From the NCBI GenBank assembly GCA_017513965.1, contig JAFWMI010000070.1:1-64000 (forward strand): a DNA stretch of 64,000 nt, written 5' to 3'. Below, piece after piece: positions 8,907 through 17,346 of this stretch. The first letter of the stretch is position 1, and each line of letters starts with the position of its first letter. The notes beneath the pieces are model-generated. The model did not search any database and was not told the origin of the DNA. It was given only the letters and a program-made list of their open reading frames with translations. The DNA comes from Atopobiaceae bacterium (lineage in GTDB: Bacteria > Actinomycetota > Coriobacteriia > Coriobacteriales > Atopobiaceae). The translations under genes and the position numbers were made by a program.

Positions 8907-10340
8907 ATGAGTTTTATGGAGTCACTAGGTGACAATAACATTGCTATAGGTGAACCCAAGTCGATGCGCAACGTTAAGGTGATTGTTGGAGGTGTGGGCA
9001 ACGTTGTGTGCTGGGAACCAGGCATTCGGCTTGAAGGGTGTACCATAGAGTTGCTGGGCAACAACTCACTGGTGTACGTGAGCAAAATGTTCCAACCCTT
9101 TCGCGCTCACATAATAATAGGTAATGGCGCTACCCTGTACATTGGGAATGATAGCTTCTTTCACCCAGAACAGCCCATACGCATAAATGTTGACGACAAT
9201 GCCGTGGTATGTTTGGGAAACGATTTGCTTACGTCGATTAACGTTAATGTGGATACCGCTGGTGATGGTAACGAGTTGAATGTGGGGGACCACAGTTGGC
9301 TGTGCCATGGCGCGTCGGTTATGGGGTCGAGCATAATTGCCCCCAACACGATTGTCGCTTCGCGCGCCTTGCTCAGGGATTGTCAAACCGATTCCTATTC
9401 ATGCTGGGGTGGCAAGAACAGATTGCTTCAGACAGACGTTCTGTTTAGCAAAGTGGGCCTTCGGCTTCTTACGCGAAGGCAGCTCAAGCTGCGAGAACAG
9501 CTTCCGACGAGTGAGGCGGATGCCATTCAAAACATTGCAGGTATTGACTTTGCGAGTCTTGTGCCAAGAATAAGAGAATGCAACACGCCGCAAGAACGCT
9601 GTGAGTGCATTGCCACAGAAAAAGAGTCGGTCAGATTCAAACGCATGAGAAATCCCAAGCTGAGTGCGGCGGGTAGGTTGGAAAGCATGCAAAACAAAGT
9701 CGCTGGACTATTCATGAGGAGCGACAACCTCATCCTTGGTGAATTCGAGGATGATAATGGTGACTCGCGCATTATGTTTAGCGGCACGGGTAATGTTATG
9801 ATTGTTGAGCCGGGCGTGCGCCTTTGCGGCTGCCTCATAAAGTTTAGGGGAAATAATGGTTTGCTCTACCTGAGTAGAAGTGACGAGCCGTATCGTTTTG
9901 TAACGACGATCCACAACGATTCTACTGTTTTTTTCGGACACAACAATCAATTTGCCTTACGAGGAAATCGAGTTCAGATTTCCCCTGCAGAAGGAAAGGC
10001 CATCGTCATAGGTAATCGTTGTAGACTTGAGGCGGGTACATGGATACGCACGAGTGACCAACATGCCATTTATTCTAAAAACACCCTCAAGCGTATTAAC
10101 CCCGCAGAGCCGGTGGTTTTTGCGCAAGACGTGGTGGCGGGTGAAGATTGCGTGGTCCAAAAAGGCGTGTGGGCCGATCGCTGTTCAATACTTGCACACA
10201 GTCTGGTTTTGCGGGACAAGAAGGACCATAATGATCCGTATGCAGAGCTTGCTCGCAAGCTTTCAAAAACATCATCCATGCGCTTTCGCAGACATGAGGC
10301 AAAGCGCTTTGCGAACAACAACTCGTATAACTCACGCTAG
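8907..10340 (+). CDS. duplicated left-handed beta-helix (hexapeptide) acetyltransferase-like protein
   Basis: A 477-residue protein made of two related halves. Residues ~20-165 and ~270-430 share the pattern 'VEPGxRLxGCxIxxxGNNxLxYxS' and then hexapeptide-like rungs such as IIIGNG, TLYIGN and AIVIGN. The second half carries 'SDQHAIYSKNTLKRINPAEPV' (His386), as in capsular sugar O-acetyltransferases of the left-handed beta-helix class. The first half lacks the equivalent histidine and may be structural. GGAG lies 5 bases before the ATG. It starts 24 bases after the glycerophosphotransferase gene, so co-transcription is likely. Role inferred: acetylation of a sugar in the same polymer. Confidence 0.6.
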   Translation: MSFMESLGDNNIAIGEPKSMRNVKVIVGGVGNVVCWEPGIRLEGCTIELLGNNSLVYVSKMFQPFRAHIIIGNGATLYIGNDSFFHPEQPIRINVDDNAVVCLGNDLLTSINVNVDTAGDGNELNVGDHSWLCHGASVMGSSIIAPNTIVASRALLRDCQTDSYSCWGGKNRLLQTDVLFSKVGLRLLTRRQLKLREQLPTSEADAIQNIAGIDFASLVPRIRECNTPQERCECIATEKESVRFKRMRNPKLSAAGRLESMQNKVAGLFMRSDNLILGEFEDDNGDSRIMFSGTGNVMIVEPGVRLCGCLIKFRGNNGLLYLSRSDEPYRFVTTIHNDSTVFFGHNNQFALRGNRVQISPAEGKAIVIGNRCRLEAGTWIRTSDQHAIYSKNTLKRINPAEPVVFAQDVVAGEDCVVQKGVWADRCSILAHSLVLRDKKDHNDPYAELARKLSKTSSMRFRRHEAKRFANNNSYNSR

Positions 10341-10538
10341 AATAATGCGAGGCAGCTCCTCTTGCTATGTAACAGGAGCCATGCTTGTCAATCATGCATT
10401 TGCGAATCGCAATCCATCAATGCTGTGTTTATGAGCATGTGCTTTAGCGTGGCAAAAGTGAGTCTGTTAGAATCGTGGGACACTTGTCTCGCATGTACGT
10501 CTACGTTGCCTTCGTCTCTATAGTTCGGAGTCTTGCTT

Positions 10539-13289
10539 ATGGTCGATATACTTTACGACTTGTTTATTAGACCGCTTATCTTCGTCATTGATTTTGTATT
10601 CTCGATATCATTTAAGTTGCTTGATAATCCAGGCCTTTCGATTATTGTGGTGAGCATTGTTGTGAATGCCATTTGCATCCCGCTTTACGCTATGGCCGAT
10701 GCCCGCCAAGAGGAGGAGCGTGCCCGTCAAGCCAAAATGGACCGTTGGGTTACCCACATAAAGAAGACCTTTGTTGGTGACGAGCGATACATGATGCTCA
10801 ATGCGTACTACGAAGAGCAGGGGTACAAGCAATGGTACGCGCTTGGCAGCTCCGTTTCGCTCTTGTTGCAGATACCTATTTTCATGGCTGCGTACAGCTA
10901 TCTTTCGAACTTGGATGCATTGAGTGGCGCGTCGTTTTTGTTCATTGGTGATTTGGGGAAGCCAGATGCGCTGCTCCCAATAGGTGACATGCGCATAAAC
11001 GTACTTCCCGTGGTGATGACCTTGCTCAACTTTGTGTCGTCTGCCATTTACACGAGAGGCCTTCCCATAAAGGACAAAGTGCAGCCCTTTGGACTCGCTG
11101 CACTCTTCTTGGTGCTCTTGTACAACAGCCCGTCGGGCCTTGTGTTTTATTGGACCTGCAACCAAGTGTTTTCCTTGGCGCGCAACGTACTGACCAAGCT
11201 CGTGCATCCCTCTGCCAAGGCCACGACCGTTATGCTGCAAATCGTCGTGCTCGTAGTGGCGGCTCTTCTCATGTGGCTTGGCGTTGCGTCGAGACCAAAG
11301 CGACTCGTTGGACTCGTGTTGTTGGTTGTTGGAGCGGAATTTTTGCTCGTACGGTCTCGTCAGTCTCACGGCGAAGCAAGCGAAGAAGGCGAGTCGCGGA
11401 GCTATGTTAAAGAGTTCGTACTTGCGTCTCTGTTCCTGAGCGTGCTTGTTGGAGCGGTTATTCCTTCGGCGCTCTTTGTCTCGTCGCCGGCCCAGTTTGT
11501 TGCGGCGTGTAGCCCTTCTACGCCAGTGATGTATGTTCTGCACGTGTTTTGCGTTGCAACAGGCTTTTTTATGCTGTGGGGCGGTGTGTTCTTTTGGCTT
11601 TCGTCTGCGCGGGGCAAACGGGGTATGGCCTGCGGATGGTGGGTGCTCAGCGGTGTGTGTCTTGCAGACTATTTTGTTGAATACCATGCCTTGGGGGTTA
11701 TTAACACTACGCTTGTATATGACAATTCGCCAAAGTACAGCACACACGAGCAGCTCTTGGCGGCTGTGGCGGTGTGTGTGGCCATTGCGGGATTGCTGCT
11801 CGTATGGCGTCGCATCCCTCAGGTGGTGAATCCCGCACTTGCCATTATGACCATTGCCATGGTGGCCTTGGTTATGCCTCGCATGCTCGAGATTCATACG
11901 GCGACCGCAGAGGTGCTTGAGGCTTCCAACAGTGAGGGAGAGAGCAGGGCAAACGGCAACCTTTTCAATTCGGAGGGTAATCCACTTCCCATAATTAAGC
12001 TGTCCAAGACGGGCAAGAACGTGGTGATGTTGTATCTCGATCGAGGTATTAGCTGCTATGTGCCGTACATGTTCAATGAGCGTCCCGAGCTGGCACAAAA
12101 ATACGATGGCTTCGTGTACTATCCTAACACCATTTCGTTTGGCGAGTACACCGTGCTGGGTTCTCCCGCCGTATACGGAGGATATGACTACACGGTTACG
12201 GCCATGAATGAGCGGGACGACGAACTGCTCATAGACAAGCATCGCAATGCGCTTTTGCTCATGCCACGTCTCTTTTCTGATGCAGGTTACAAGGTAACGA
12301 TGATAGATGGTCCCGACGTTAACTATCGCTACGTAGGGTCGGACTTTCCGGAGATAGAGACCGTAGAGAACGCAACCTACTACCATGCTGCTGGCGCATA
12401 CAACGAGTACGTGGTTGCCTCCGAGGCAAATAAGACCAAGGAGCGCTTTCAGCGCAATATTGTGTACTATAGCTTGTTCTGCGCTTCGCCTGCGTTTGTA
12501 CGTGGGGCAATCTACGATAAGGGAAGCTACTTGGCGCCCCAAATTGAGGCTGGCTACCCGAGCGACTTCCTCAATCACTATTCGGCCGTAAAGATGCTTC
12601 CCCAGATTACGACTGTAGACGAGGAGTCGTCTGGCAATCTTATACTGTTCGATACCGAGGAGACTCACGAGCCCGCCCAGCTGAACCTGCCCGATTATAC
12701 GCTGGAGCCCACAACAGAAGAGGCAATTGCCGAGGACTACGATCGTTTTACGCTCGATGGTAAGTCGCTGCGTATGGATGGCGATACACGTATACAGCAT
12801 TATCATGTGAACATGGCGGCATTCCTTATGTTGGGCGACTGGCTCGATACGCTGCGCACCCTGGGTGTGTACGACAATACCCGCATTGTAATTGTGTCCG
12901 ACCATGGGCGCGGTATGCATCAATCTTCCGACTTGCTGGTGCCCGGTTTAATTGATGGGGAGACGTTTGACGCGGAATGGGTAAATCCCGTGTTCATGGT
13001 CAAAGATTTTGATGCCCATGGGTTCTCCACGTCAAACGAGTTCATGACAAATGCCGATACGCCCTCAATCATGATGGAGGGCATTGTGAAAGACCCCGTG
13101 AATCCAGATACGGGAAATCCGGTGAACACGGACGAAAAGACTGCGCACGACCAGATTATTAGCACTTCGCATAACTGGAATCTTGGAAAACAAAGAAACC
13201 TCACTGTGTACGATACCTCCGACGGTGAGTGGGTTTCGGTACACGATAGTATCTTTGATGTAACGAATTGGTCCTATCTTGGTAAGTAA
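10539..13289 (+). CDS. YidC/Oxa1-like domain fused to a sulfatase/LtaS-type domain
   Basis: A 916-residue membrane protein. Residues ~10-225 match the YidC/Oxa1/Alb3 insertase core: transmembrane helices, a basic coiled hairpin near 'ADARQEEERARQAKMDRW', and the end signature 'GLVFYWTCNQVFSLARN'. About eight further hydrophobic segments follow (to ~445). Then comes an extracytoplasmic alkaline-phosphatase-superfamily domain with 'NVVMLYLDRG', candidate nucleophile Thr538 in 'GEYTVLGSPAVYGG', and metal-binding 'SDHGRGMH' (Asp788, His789). Sulfatase-type enzymes such as LtaS and the phosphoethanolamine transferases transfer phospho-groups outside the cell. ATG 10539 has GGAG 8 bases upstream; the TTG two codons earlier is less likely. 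The pairing of an insertase-like domain with such an enzyme is unusual. Its role in making or anchoring the polymer is inference. Confidence 0.8.
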   Translation: MVDILYDLFIRPLIFVIDFVFSISFKLLDNPGLSIIVVSIVVNAICIPLYAMADARQEEERARQAKMDRWVTHIKKTFVGDERYMMLNAYYEEQGYKQWYALGSSVSLLLQIPIFMAAYSYLSNLDALSGASFLFIGDLGKPDALLPIGDMRINVLPVVMTLLNFVSSAIYTRGLPIKDKVQPFGLAALFLVLLYNSPSGLVFYWTCNQVFSLARNVLTKLVHPSAKATTVMLQIVVLVVAALLMWLGVASRPKRLVGLVLLVVGAEFLLVRSRQSHGEASEEGESRSYVKEFVLASLFLSVLVGAVIPSALFVSSPAQFVAACSPSTPVMYVLHVFCVATGFFMLWGGVFFWLSSARGKRGMACGWWVLSGVCLADYFVEYHALGVINTTLVYDNSPKYSTHEQLLAAVAVCVAIAGLLLVWRRIPQVVNPALAIMTIAMVALVMPRMLEIHTATAEVLEASNSEGESRANGNLFNSEGNPLPIIKLSKTGKNVVMLYLDRGISCYVPYMFNERPELAQKYDGFVYYPNTISFGEYTVLGSPAVYGGYDYTVTAMNERDDELLIDKHRNALLLMPRLFSDAGYKVTMIDGPDVNYRYVGSDFPEIETVENATYYHAAGAYNEYVVASEANKTKERFQRNIVYYSLFCASPAFVRGAIYDKGSYLAPQIEAGYPSDFLNHYSAVKMLPQITTVDEESSGNLILFDTEETHEPAQLNLPDYTLEPTTEEAIAEDYDRFTLDGKSLRMDGDTRIQHYHVNMAAFLMLGDWLDTLRTLGVYDNTRIVIVSDHGRGMHQSSDLLVPGLIDGETFDAEWVNPVFMVKDFDAHGFSTSNEFMTNADTPSIMMEGIVKDPVNPDTGNPVNTDEKTAHDQIISTSHNWNLGKQRNLTVYDTSDGEWVSVHDSIFDVTNWSYLGK

Positions 13290-13330
13290 ATGACGATGGC
13301 TGCAAGGCGATAGGCCAAGAGGAGTTCAAT

Positions 13331-14608
13331 ATGATGCACGGAATAATGGACAGCGCATTGTGCTATATCGACCCGGGAACGGGCAGCATGTTGTTTACGC
13401 TTCTTATTGGAGCGGTGAGCACTGCCTACTTTATGTTCCGAAAACTCGCGATGCGCGCAAAGTTTCTTGTTGCCGGCGGAAGGTCTGCGAATGCTGACAC
13501 CAGCCGTCATCCCATTGTTATTTTTTCCGATGACAAGCGGTACTGGAATGTGTTCAAGCCAATCTGCGATGAGTTGGAGCTCCGGGGGCAAGCGGCGGTG
13601 TATTGGACGGCTTCCGCTGATGACCCGGCCCTTGACGAATCTTACGAGCACGTGCAGTGCGAATTTATTGGAGAAGGCAACCAGGCATATGCGCGGCTCA
13701 ATGTAATGTCTGCAAGCATCTGCCTGGCGACCACTCCCGGGCTGGGTGTCTATCAGTGGAAGCGCTCGAAAGAAGTGGGCGAGTACGTGCACATATTCCA
13801 TTCTGTGGGTACGGCTGCGGGATACCGCATGTTTGGTTTGGACTTTTACGACAGTGTGCTGATTGCTGGCGATTACCAAGTGCAGGAGATCCGTGCCTTG
13901 GAAGAATTGCGTGGAATTCAACATAAGAATTTAGTACGCGTTGGTTGTACCTACTTGGACGCAATGATGGATCGCGCGCGTGCCCTTCCTACTGCCAAGG
14001 ATCATCCGTTCTGTGTGTTGGTGGCGCCTTCGTGGGGACCAACGTCGCTGTTGTGTGCCTATGGTGATCGTTTGCTCGATGCGCTGCTGGCAACGGGCTA
14101 TAAGGTAGTGGTGCGTCCTCATCCACAGTCGAAGACCGCCGACAAGGAGGTGCTCGATCGCCTGATGCGAGCGTATCCAGATGCAGAAAACTTCAGCTGG
14201 AACTTTGACAACGACAATTTTGAGGTCCTCGCAAATGCAGACGCGATGATTACCGACTTCTCCGGCGTGGTGTTTGACTACGCGCTTGTGTTCGATCGTC
14301 CCATTCTCTACACGGAAGGAAGCTACGTGGACGATCCGTATGACTCAGCTTGGCTGGTCGATCAAGGTCCTCTTTGGAAGTTTAAGACGTATCCAAAGCT
14401 TGGTCGTCCGCTCGACGAGACACAGCTACCCCACCTGCGAGAGGTGCTTCAGGATCTCGTCGCAGATGAGGATTTGTTGGCGGTGCGTCAGCAAGTACGT
14501 GAGGAGGCATGGTGCTGCCAGGGCCAGAGCGTCAAGCTAACCGTAGATTATTTAATCGCGCGATGTGCTGCGTTGGCTGTGGATTCCCAAAACAACGATA
14601 GCGAGTAG
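13331..14608 (+). CDS. CDP-glycerol glycerophosphotransferase family protein
   Basis: A 425-residue protein. Its N-terminus has a short 'YIDPGTGSMLFTLLIGAVSTAYF' membrane segment. The rest resembles the Glyphos_transf fold: 'HIFHSVGTAAGYRMF', then 'VLVAPSWGPTSLL' and 'MITDFSGVVFDYALVFDRP' (Asp309, Ser311). The family moves a glycerophosphate unit onto a lipid-linked or growing polymer. It begins 42 bases after the YidC-sulfatase gene, with AGGAG 7 bases before the ATG, and is probably in the same operon. It is shorter and more divergent than the protein at 5181, and may be the priming enzyme. Confidence 0.7.
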   Translation: MMHGIMDSALCYIDPGTGSMLFTLLIGAVSTAYFMFRKLAMRAKFLVAGGRSANADTSRHPIVIFSDDKRYWNVFKPICDELELRGQAAVYWTASADDPALDESYEHVQCEFIGEGNQAYARLNVMSASICLATTPGLGVYQWKRSKEVGEYVHIFHSVGTAAGYRMFGLDFYDSVLIAGDYQVQEIRALEELRGIQHKNLVRVGCTYLDAMMDRARALPTAKDHPFCVLVAPSWGPTSLLCAYGDRLLDALLATGYKVVVRPHPQSKTADKEVLDRLMRAYPDAENFSWNFDNDNFEVLANADAMITDFSGVVFDYALVFDRPILYTEGSYVDDPYDSAWLVDQGPLWKFKTYPKLGRPLDETQLPHLREVLQDLVADEDLLAVRQQVREEAWCCQGQSVKLTVDYLIARCAALAVDSQNNDSE

Positions 14609-14611
14609 GGT

Positions 14612-15775
14612 TTAGAAGCCTGCTTTTGCGCACAAAATCTCGGGCTGTTTGTTGACGAGCAGGTACGAACGGCCAGTATTGTCGAAGGCAATCCCCTCGT
14701 ATTCGCGTGCGTCAGTAAAGATGGTTGAATGGATATCGCCCTTGGTCAATTTGCCCTTAACGAGTTTTGCGACCGGAACAGACATGACCGTGCTATTCGA
14801 AACAAGGTATAGGCGGTTGCTTTTTGCGTTGTACCCCATGCTCTGTATGTTGTTTGACAAGGAATAGCGAATGCCTTGCATCATGAGCTTCCATTTAATC
14901 TTTTTCTTTGCATTGAGGTTAATGGTTCCTTGATATATTTTAATGGTGCCCTTAGGAGCGTTTGTCCACCCGCCACCACTGTATGAGTGGAAATAACAGT
15001 GTCCTTGTTTGTCGAAGGTAAGGTTGTTGCCCATTGCAACGGTGCCATACATTTTATAGTTAATACAAAGATCGGGTTTGAGGGTGTTCATGTTGATGCG
15101 TTGCAAGTCGGTCTTCTTCTGGCCGGTCTTGGAGCAAAACCATAGGCAACCGTCTTTTGGGTTGTAGGCAAAACATGCGCCGTGACCCATCTTGAAAGTT
15201 GGTCCAAAGGTCATACACCTGATGGCAGCCTGTTCATCCGCAGTAAGCGTTTTTCCGGTATAGCTTTTGTGGGCTGCTCCATGAAGGAGGTTCATCGTCT
15301 CGCCAGGCTTGCTGATATTCAACTTATTGAGTGCAAAAAGGTCATAGCGAACGATGTATCCATAGTTCTTCTTTCCTTGCGCAGGATAGGTTACCCACGC
15401 ATACTGTCCATCGGGGGACACGTTTATGGATTGCGGGTTGCCCATGTCGCCCGGACCCCTATAGCTCTTTGGCAGATATGCCCACGTAGTAAAAGTTACG
15501 GCCTTGTTGCCCTTCGCCTTTTTGAGTACATGTGGCTTTGTTTCGTCACGGGGATACCCATGATAGCTTGAAATGACTTTTTTGCCATAGTTCTTATTCT
15601 TTACCGCCTTAAACTCTGCGGGGGAATAGCGCGCAAGAGCGTAGCCGCTCTGGTTGTAGGTCTTTGCAAGGGCTGCTTGACTTGTTACGACGCCGAATAC
15701 AAACGACGTGATAAAGCTGAGCACGACAACCGCTGCGAGCTGCCTTGCTTTTTGTTCTTGTCGTACGTTGAACAT
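14612..15775 (-). CDS. secreted protein, possible beta-propeller
   Basis: A 387-residue exported protein. A signal peptide spans about residues 8-38 and ends near 'SQAALAK'. The mature part has spaced motifs resembling beta-propeller blades ('SINVSPDGQYAWVTY', 'LTFDKQGHCYFHSY', 'IAFDNTGRSYLLVN'). No catalytic motif is recognised and the family is not identified with confidence. ATG 15775 is preferred over an upstream GTG because AGGGAAG lies 6 bases before it and the signal peptide then starts correctly. It is convergent with the glycerophosphotransferase gene, 3 bases away. It lies in the polymer island, so an extracytoplasmic role is likely, but the substrate is unknown. Confidence 0.6.
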   Translation of the reverse strand: MFNVRQEQKARQLAAVVVLSFITSFVFGVVTSQAALAKTYNQSGYALARYSPAEFKAVKNKNYGKKVISSYHGYPRDETKPHVLKKAKGNKAVTFTTWAYLPKSYRGPGDMGNPQSINVSPDGQYAWVTYPAQGKKNYGYIVRYDLFALNKLNISKPGETMNLLHGAAHKSYTGKTLTADEQAAIRCMTFGPTFKMGHGACFAYNPKDGCLWFCSKTGQKKTDLQRINMNTLKPDLCINYKMYGTVAMGNNLTFDKQGHCYFHSYSGGGWTNAPKGTIKIYQGTINLNAKKKIKWKLMMQGIRYSLSNNIQSMGYNAKSNRLYLVSNSTVMSVPVAKLVKGKLTKGDIHSTIFTDAREYEGIAFDNTGRSYLLVNKQPEILCAKAGF

Positions 15776-15930
15776 CGTTTCTTCCCTAGAACGTAAACCT
15801 ATGCTGTTAACCAATTTACAACATTTTGCGCGCTTGTGTTCTTCTAACGGACCGCGGGTTAGATTTTATGGGTTTACCAAAGCGACAGTAGAATTGTATA
15901 ATCGCTGGTTTAAGAACGGGGCTAATACGT

Positions 15931-17346
15931 ATGCGAAAAAAACTATTACGCTGTAGCGCTTTTTTTATTATTACTATTTGTGTGGTGTACGGAATATCTG
16001 TTCCGTTTAGGTTAACAAGCTACATGAATAAGGAGATGTATCGCTCCCTGTACCAAGAGCCCGATAACAGTTACGATGCGCTCATTGTGGGCGGGAGCAA
16101 TGTATATACTTTTTGGCAAGCGCCATTAGCTTGGAAGGAATATGGAATTGCCGCATTTCCTCTTTCCACCCCAGGCTTGCCATGCGATGCGATTCCGTAT
16201 CTCATCGAAGAGGCGGAGAAGACGCAGAAGCAACCCTTAATTGTGATTACGGTCAATTCCATAAAGGGTACTAAGAACTATATAACTGAGGAGAGGCTTC
16301 ACTGGTTCCTTGATCACATGCGGCTATCTCCCCTAAAACTGCAGGCCGTTAACGAATTAAGCAACAAGGCCCATCTGGGGTTGGCTCGTCTCTCACTCGT
16401 GCTTCCTGTTCTTCGGTTTCATGCAAACTGGAGTCAGCTTGGTTCTGAGGAGTACGAGAGCGTGCCACAAGGTCTAAAGGGCGCGGCAACCTACGAAAAC
16501 TTTTTGTACCGTGTTGTCGACGAAACGCAAAATTACGTAGAGAGTGACAAAAGACGCAGTCTTAACAAAAGCCTAGAAAAAACGCTAACCGCGCTCTTGT
16601 CCTTTCTTGAGCCCAGACGCTCTAGGGTGTTGTTCGTAAGGCTGCCTCAGGCGGTTGGTTCAGAGTCGCGTGTTGCCGAACTGAATTCGATTGGCGACAC
16701 CATACAAGCGCGGGGGTTCGATTATCTGGACTTGGGCAATGCCAAAGATGAGATTGGTTTGGATCTTACGGAAGACTTCGACAACAAAGTTCACGCAAAT
16801 GCCCGTGGTGCCATTAAGTTCACCCACTATTTTGGCAAGTACTTGAGTGACCGATACGGATTTGCTGACAAGCGTGGAAGCGACGAATACAAGCTGTGGG
16901 ACGAGGCGGCGGAGTCCTATGACGAGTTACTGCTTACCAGTGTCCTTCCATTCGAGTTGAACCGAGAGGCCAGGAACAACAGCATAGTCTCTCCAGCTAT
17001 TATGGCGGCTGCCACGGGTGATGGCGTGCATCTTTCGTGGACGGCGAGCGAGCATGCCGATGGGTACCTTGTATACCGTCGAATGAAGGCTCCTAGCTTC
17101 GTAGATTGTATAGCGCAAAACGAGAACCTGTCCACGTACGCATGGTCACACGTTGCGTCCTTACCAAATAACGTGCTTTCTTTTACGGATGATAATCCAA
17201 ACTCAAAAACGACATACTACTACACCGTGGTCCCCTATGTTGTGGATGGCGATCAACGGGTTTATGGCAGATTTAACATCAATGGTGCTGAGGTAACCAC
17301 GCAAGAGCTCAAAACGAAAACAAAGGTGGGCGGTGGTGTCCAGTGA
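15931..17346 (+). CDS. membrane-anchored SGNH/AlgX-like protein with C-terminal FnIII-like domain
   Basis: A 471-residue protein with an N-terminal anchor (about residues 7-25). A 'LIVGGSNVYTFW' block gives candidate Ser56, and 'NKVHANARGAIKFTHYFG' supplies the late histidine of SGNH/AlgX/DltD-like partners. Residues ~355-455 look like a fibronectin-III-type domain ('VHLSWTASEHADGYLVYRR'). The last 4 bases overlap the start of the MBOAT gene (GTG 17343), so translation is probably coupled and the two proteins act together. It resembles the protein at 2322 in plan but is not a recent copy: the motif spacing agrees, the C-terminus does not. Confidence 0.72.
   Translation: MRKKLLRCSAFFIITICVVYGISVPFRLTSYMNKEMYRSLYQEPDNSYDALIVGGSNVYTFWQAPLAWKEYGIAAFPLSTPGLPCDAIPYLIEEAEKTQKQPLIVITVNSIKGTKNYITEERLHWFLDHMRLSPLKLQAVNELSNKAHLGLARLSLVLPVLRFHANWSQLGSEEYESVPQGLKGAATYENFLYRVVDETQNYVESDKRRSLNKSLEKTLTALLSFLEPRRSRVLFVRLPQAVGSESRVAELNSIGDTIQARGFDYLDLGNAKDEIGLDLTEDFDNKVHANARGAIKFTHYFGKYLSDRYGFADKRGSDEYKLWDEAAESYDELLLTSVLPFELNREARNNSIVSPAIMAAATGDGVHLSWTASEHADGYLVYRRMKAPSFVDCIAQNENLSTYAWSHVASLPNNVLSFTDDNPNSKTTYYYTVVPYVVDGDQRVYGRFNINGAEVTTQELKTKTKVGGGVQ

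Noticed and set aside
10608-12923. A 771-codon open frame on the minus strand opposite the YidC-sulfatase gene
   Set aside because: It has a His/Arg/Asn-rich composition with no domain or signal, and the plus-strand protein is clearly real, so this is an antisense shadow.
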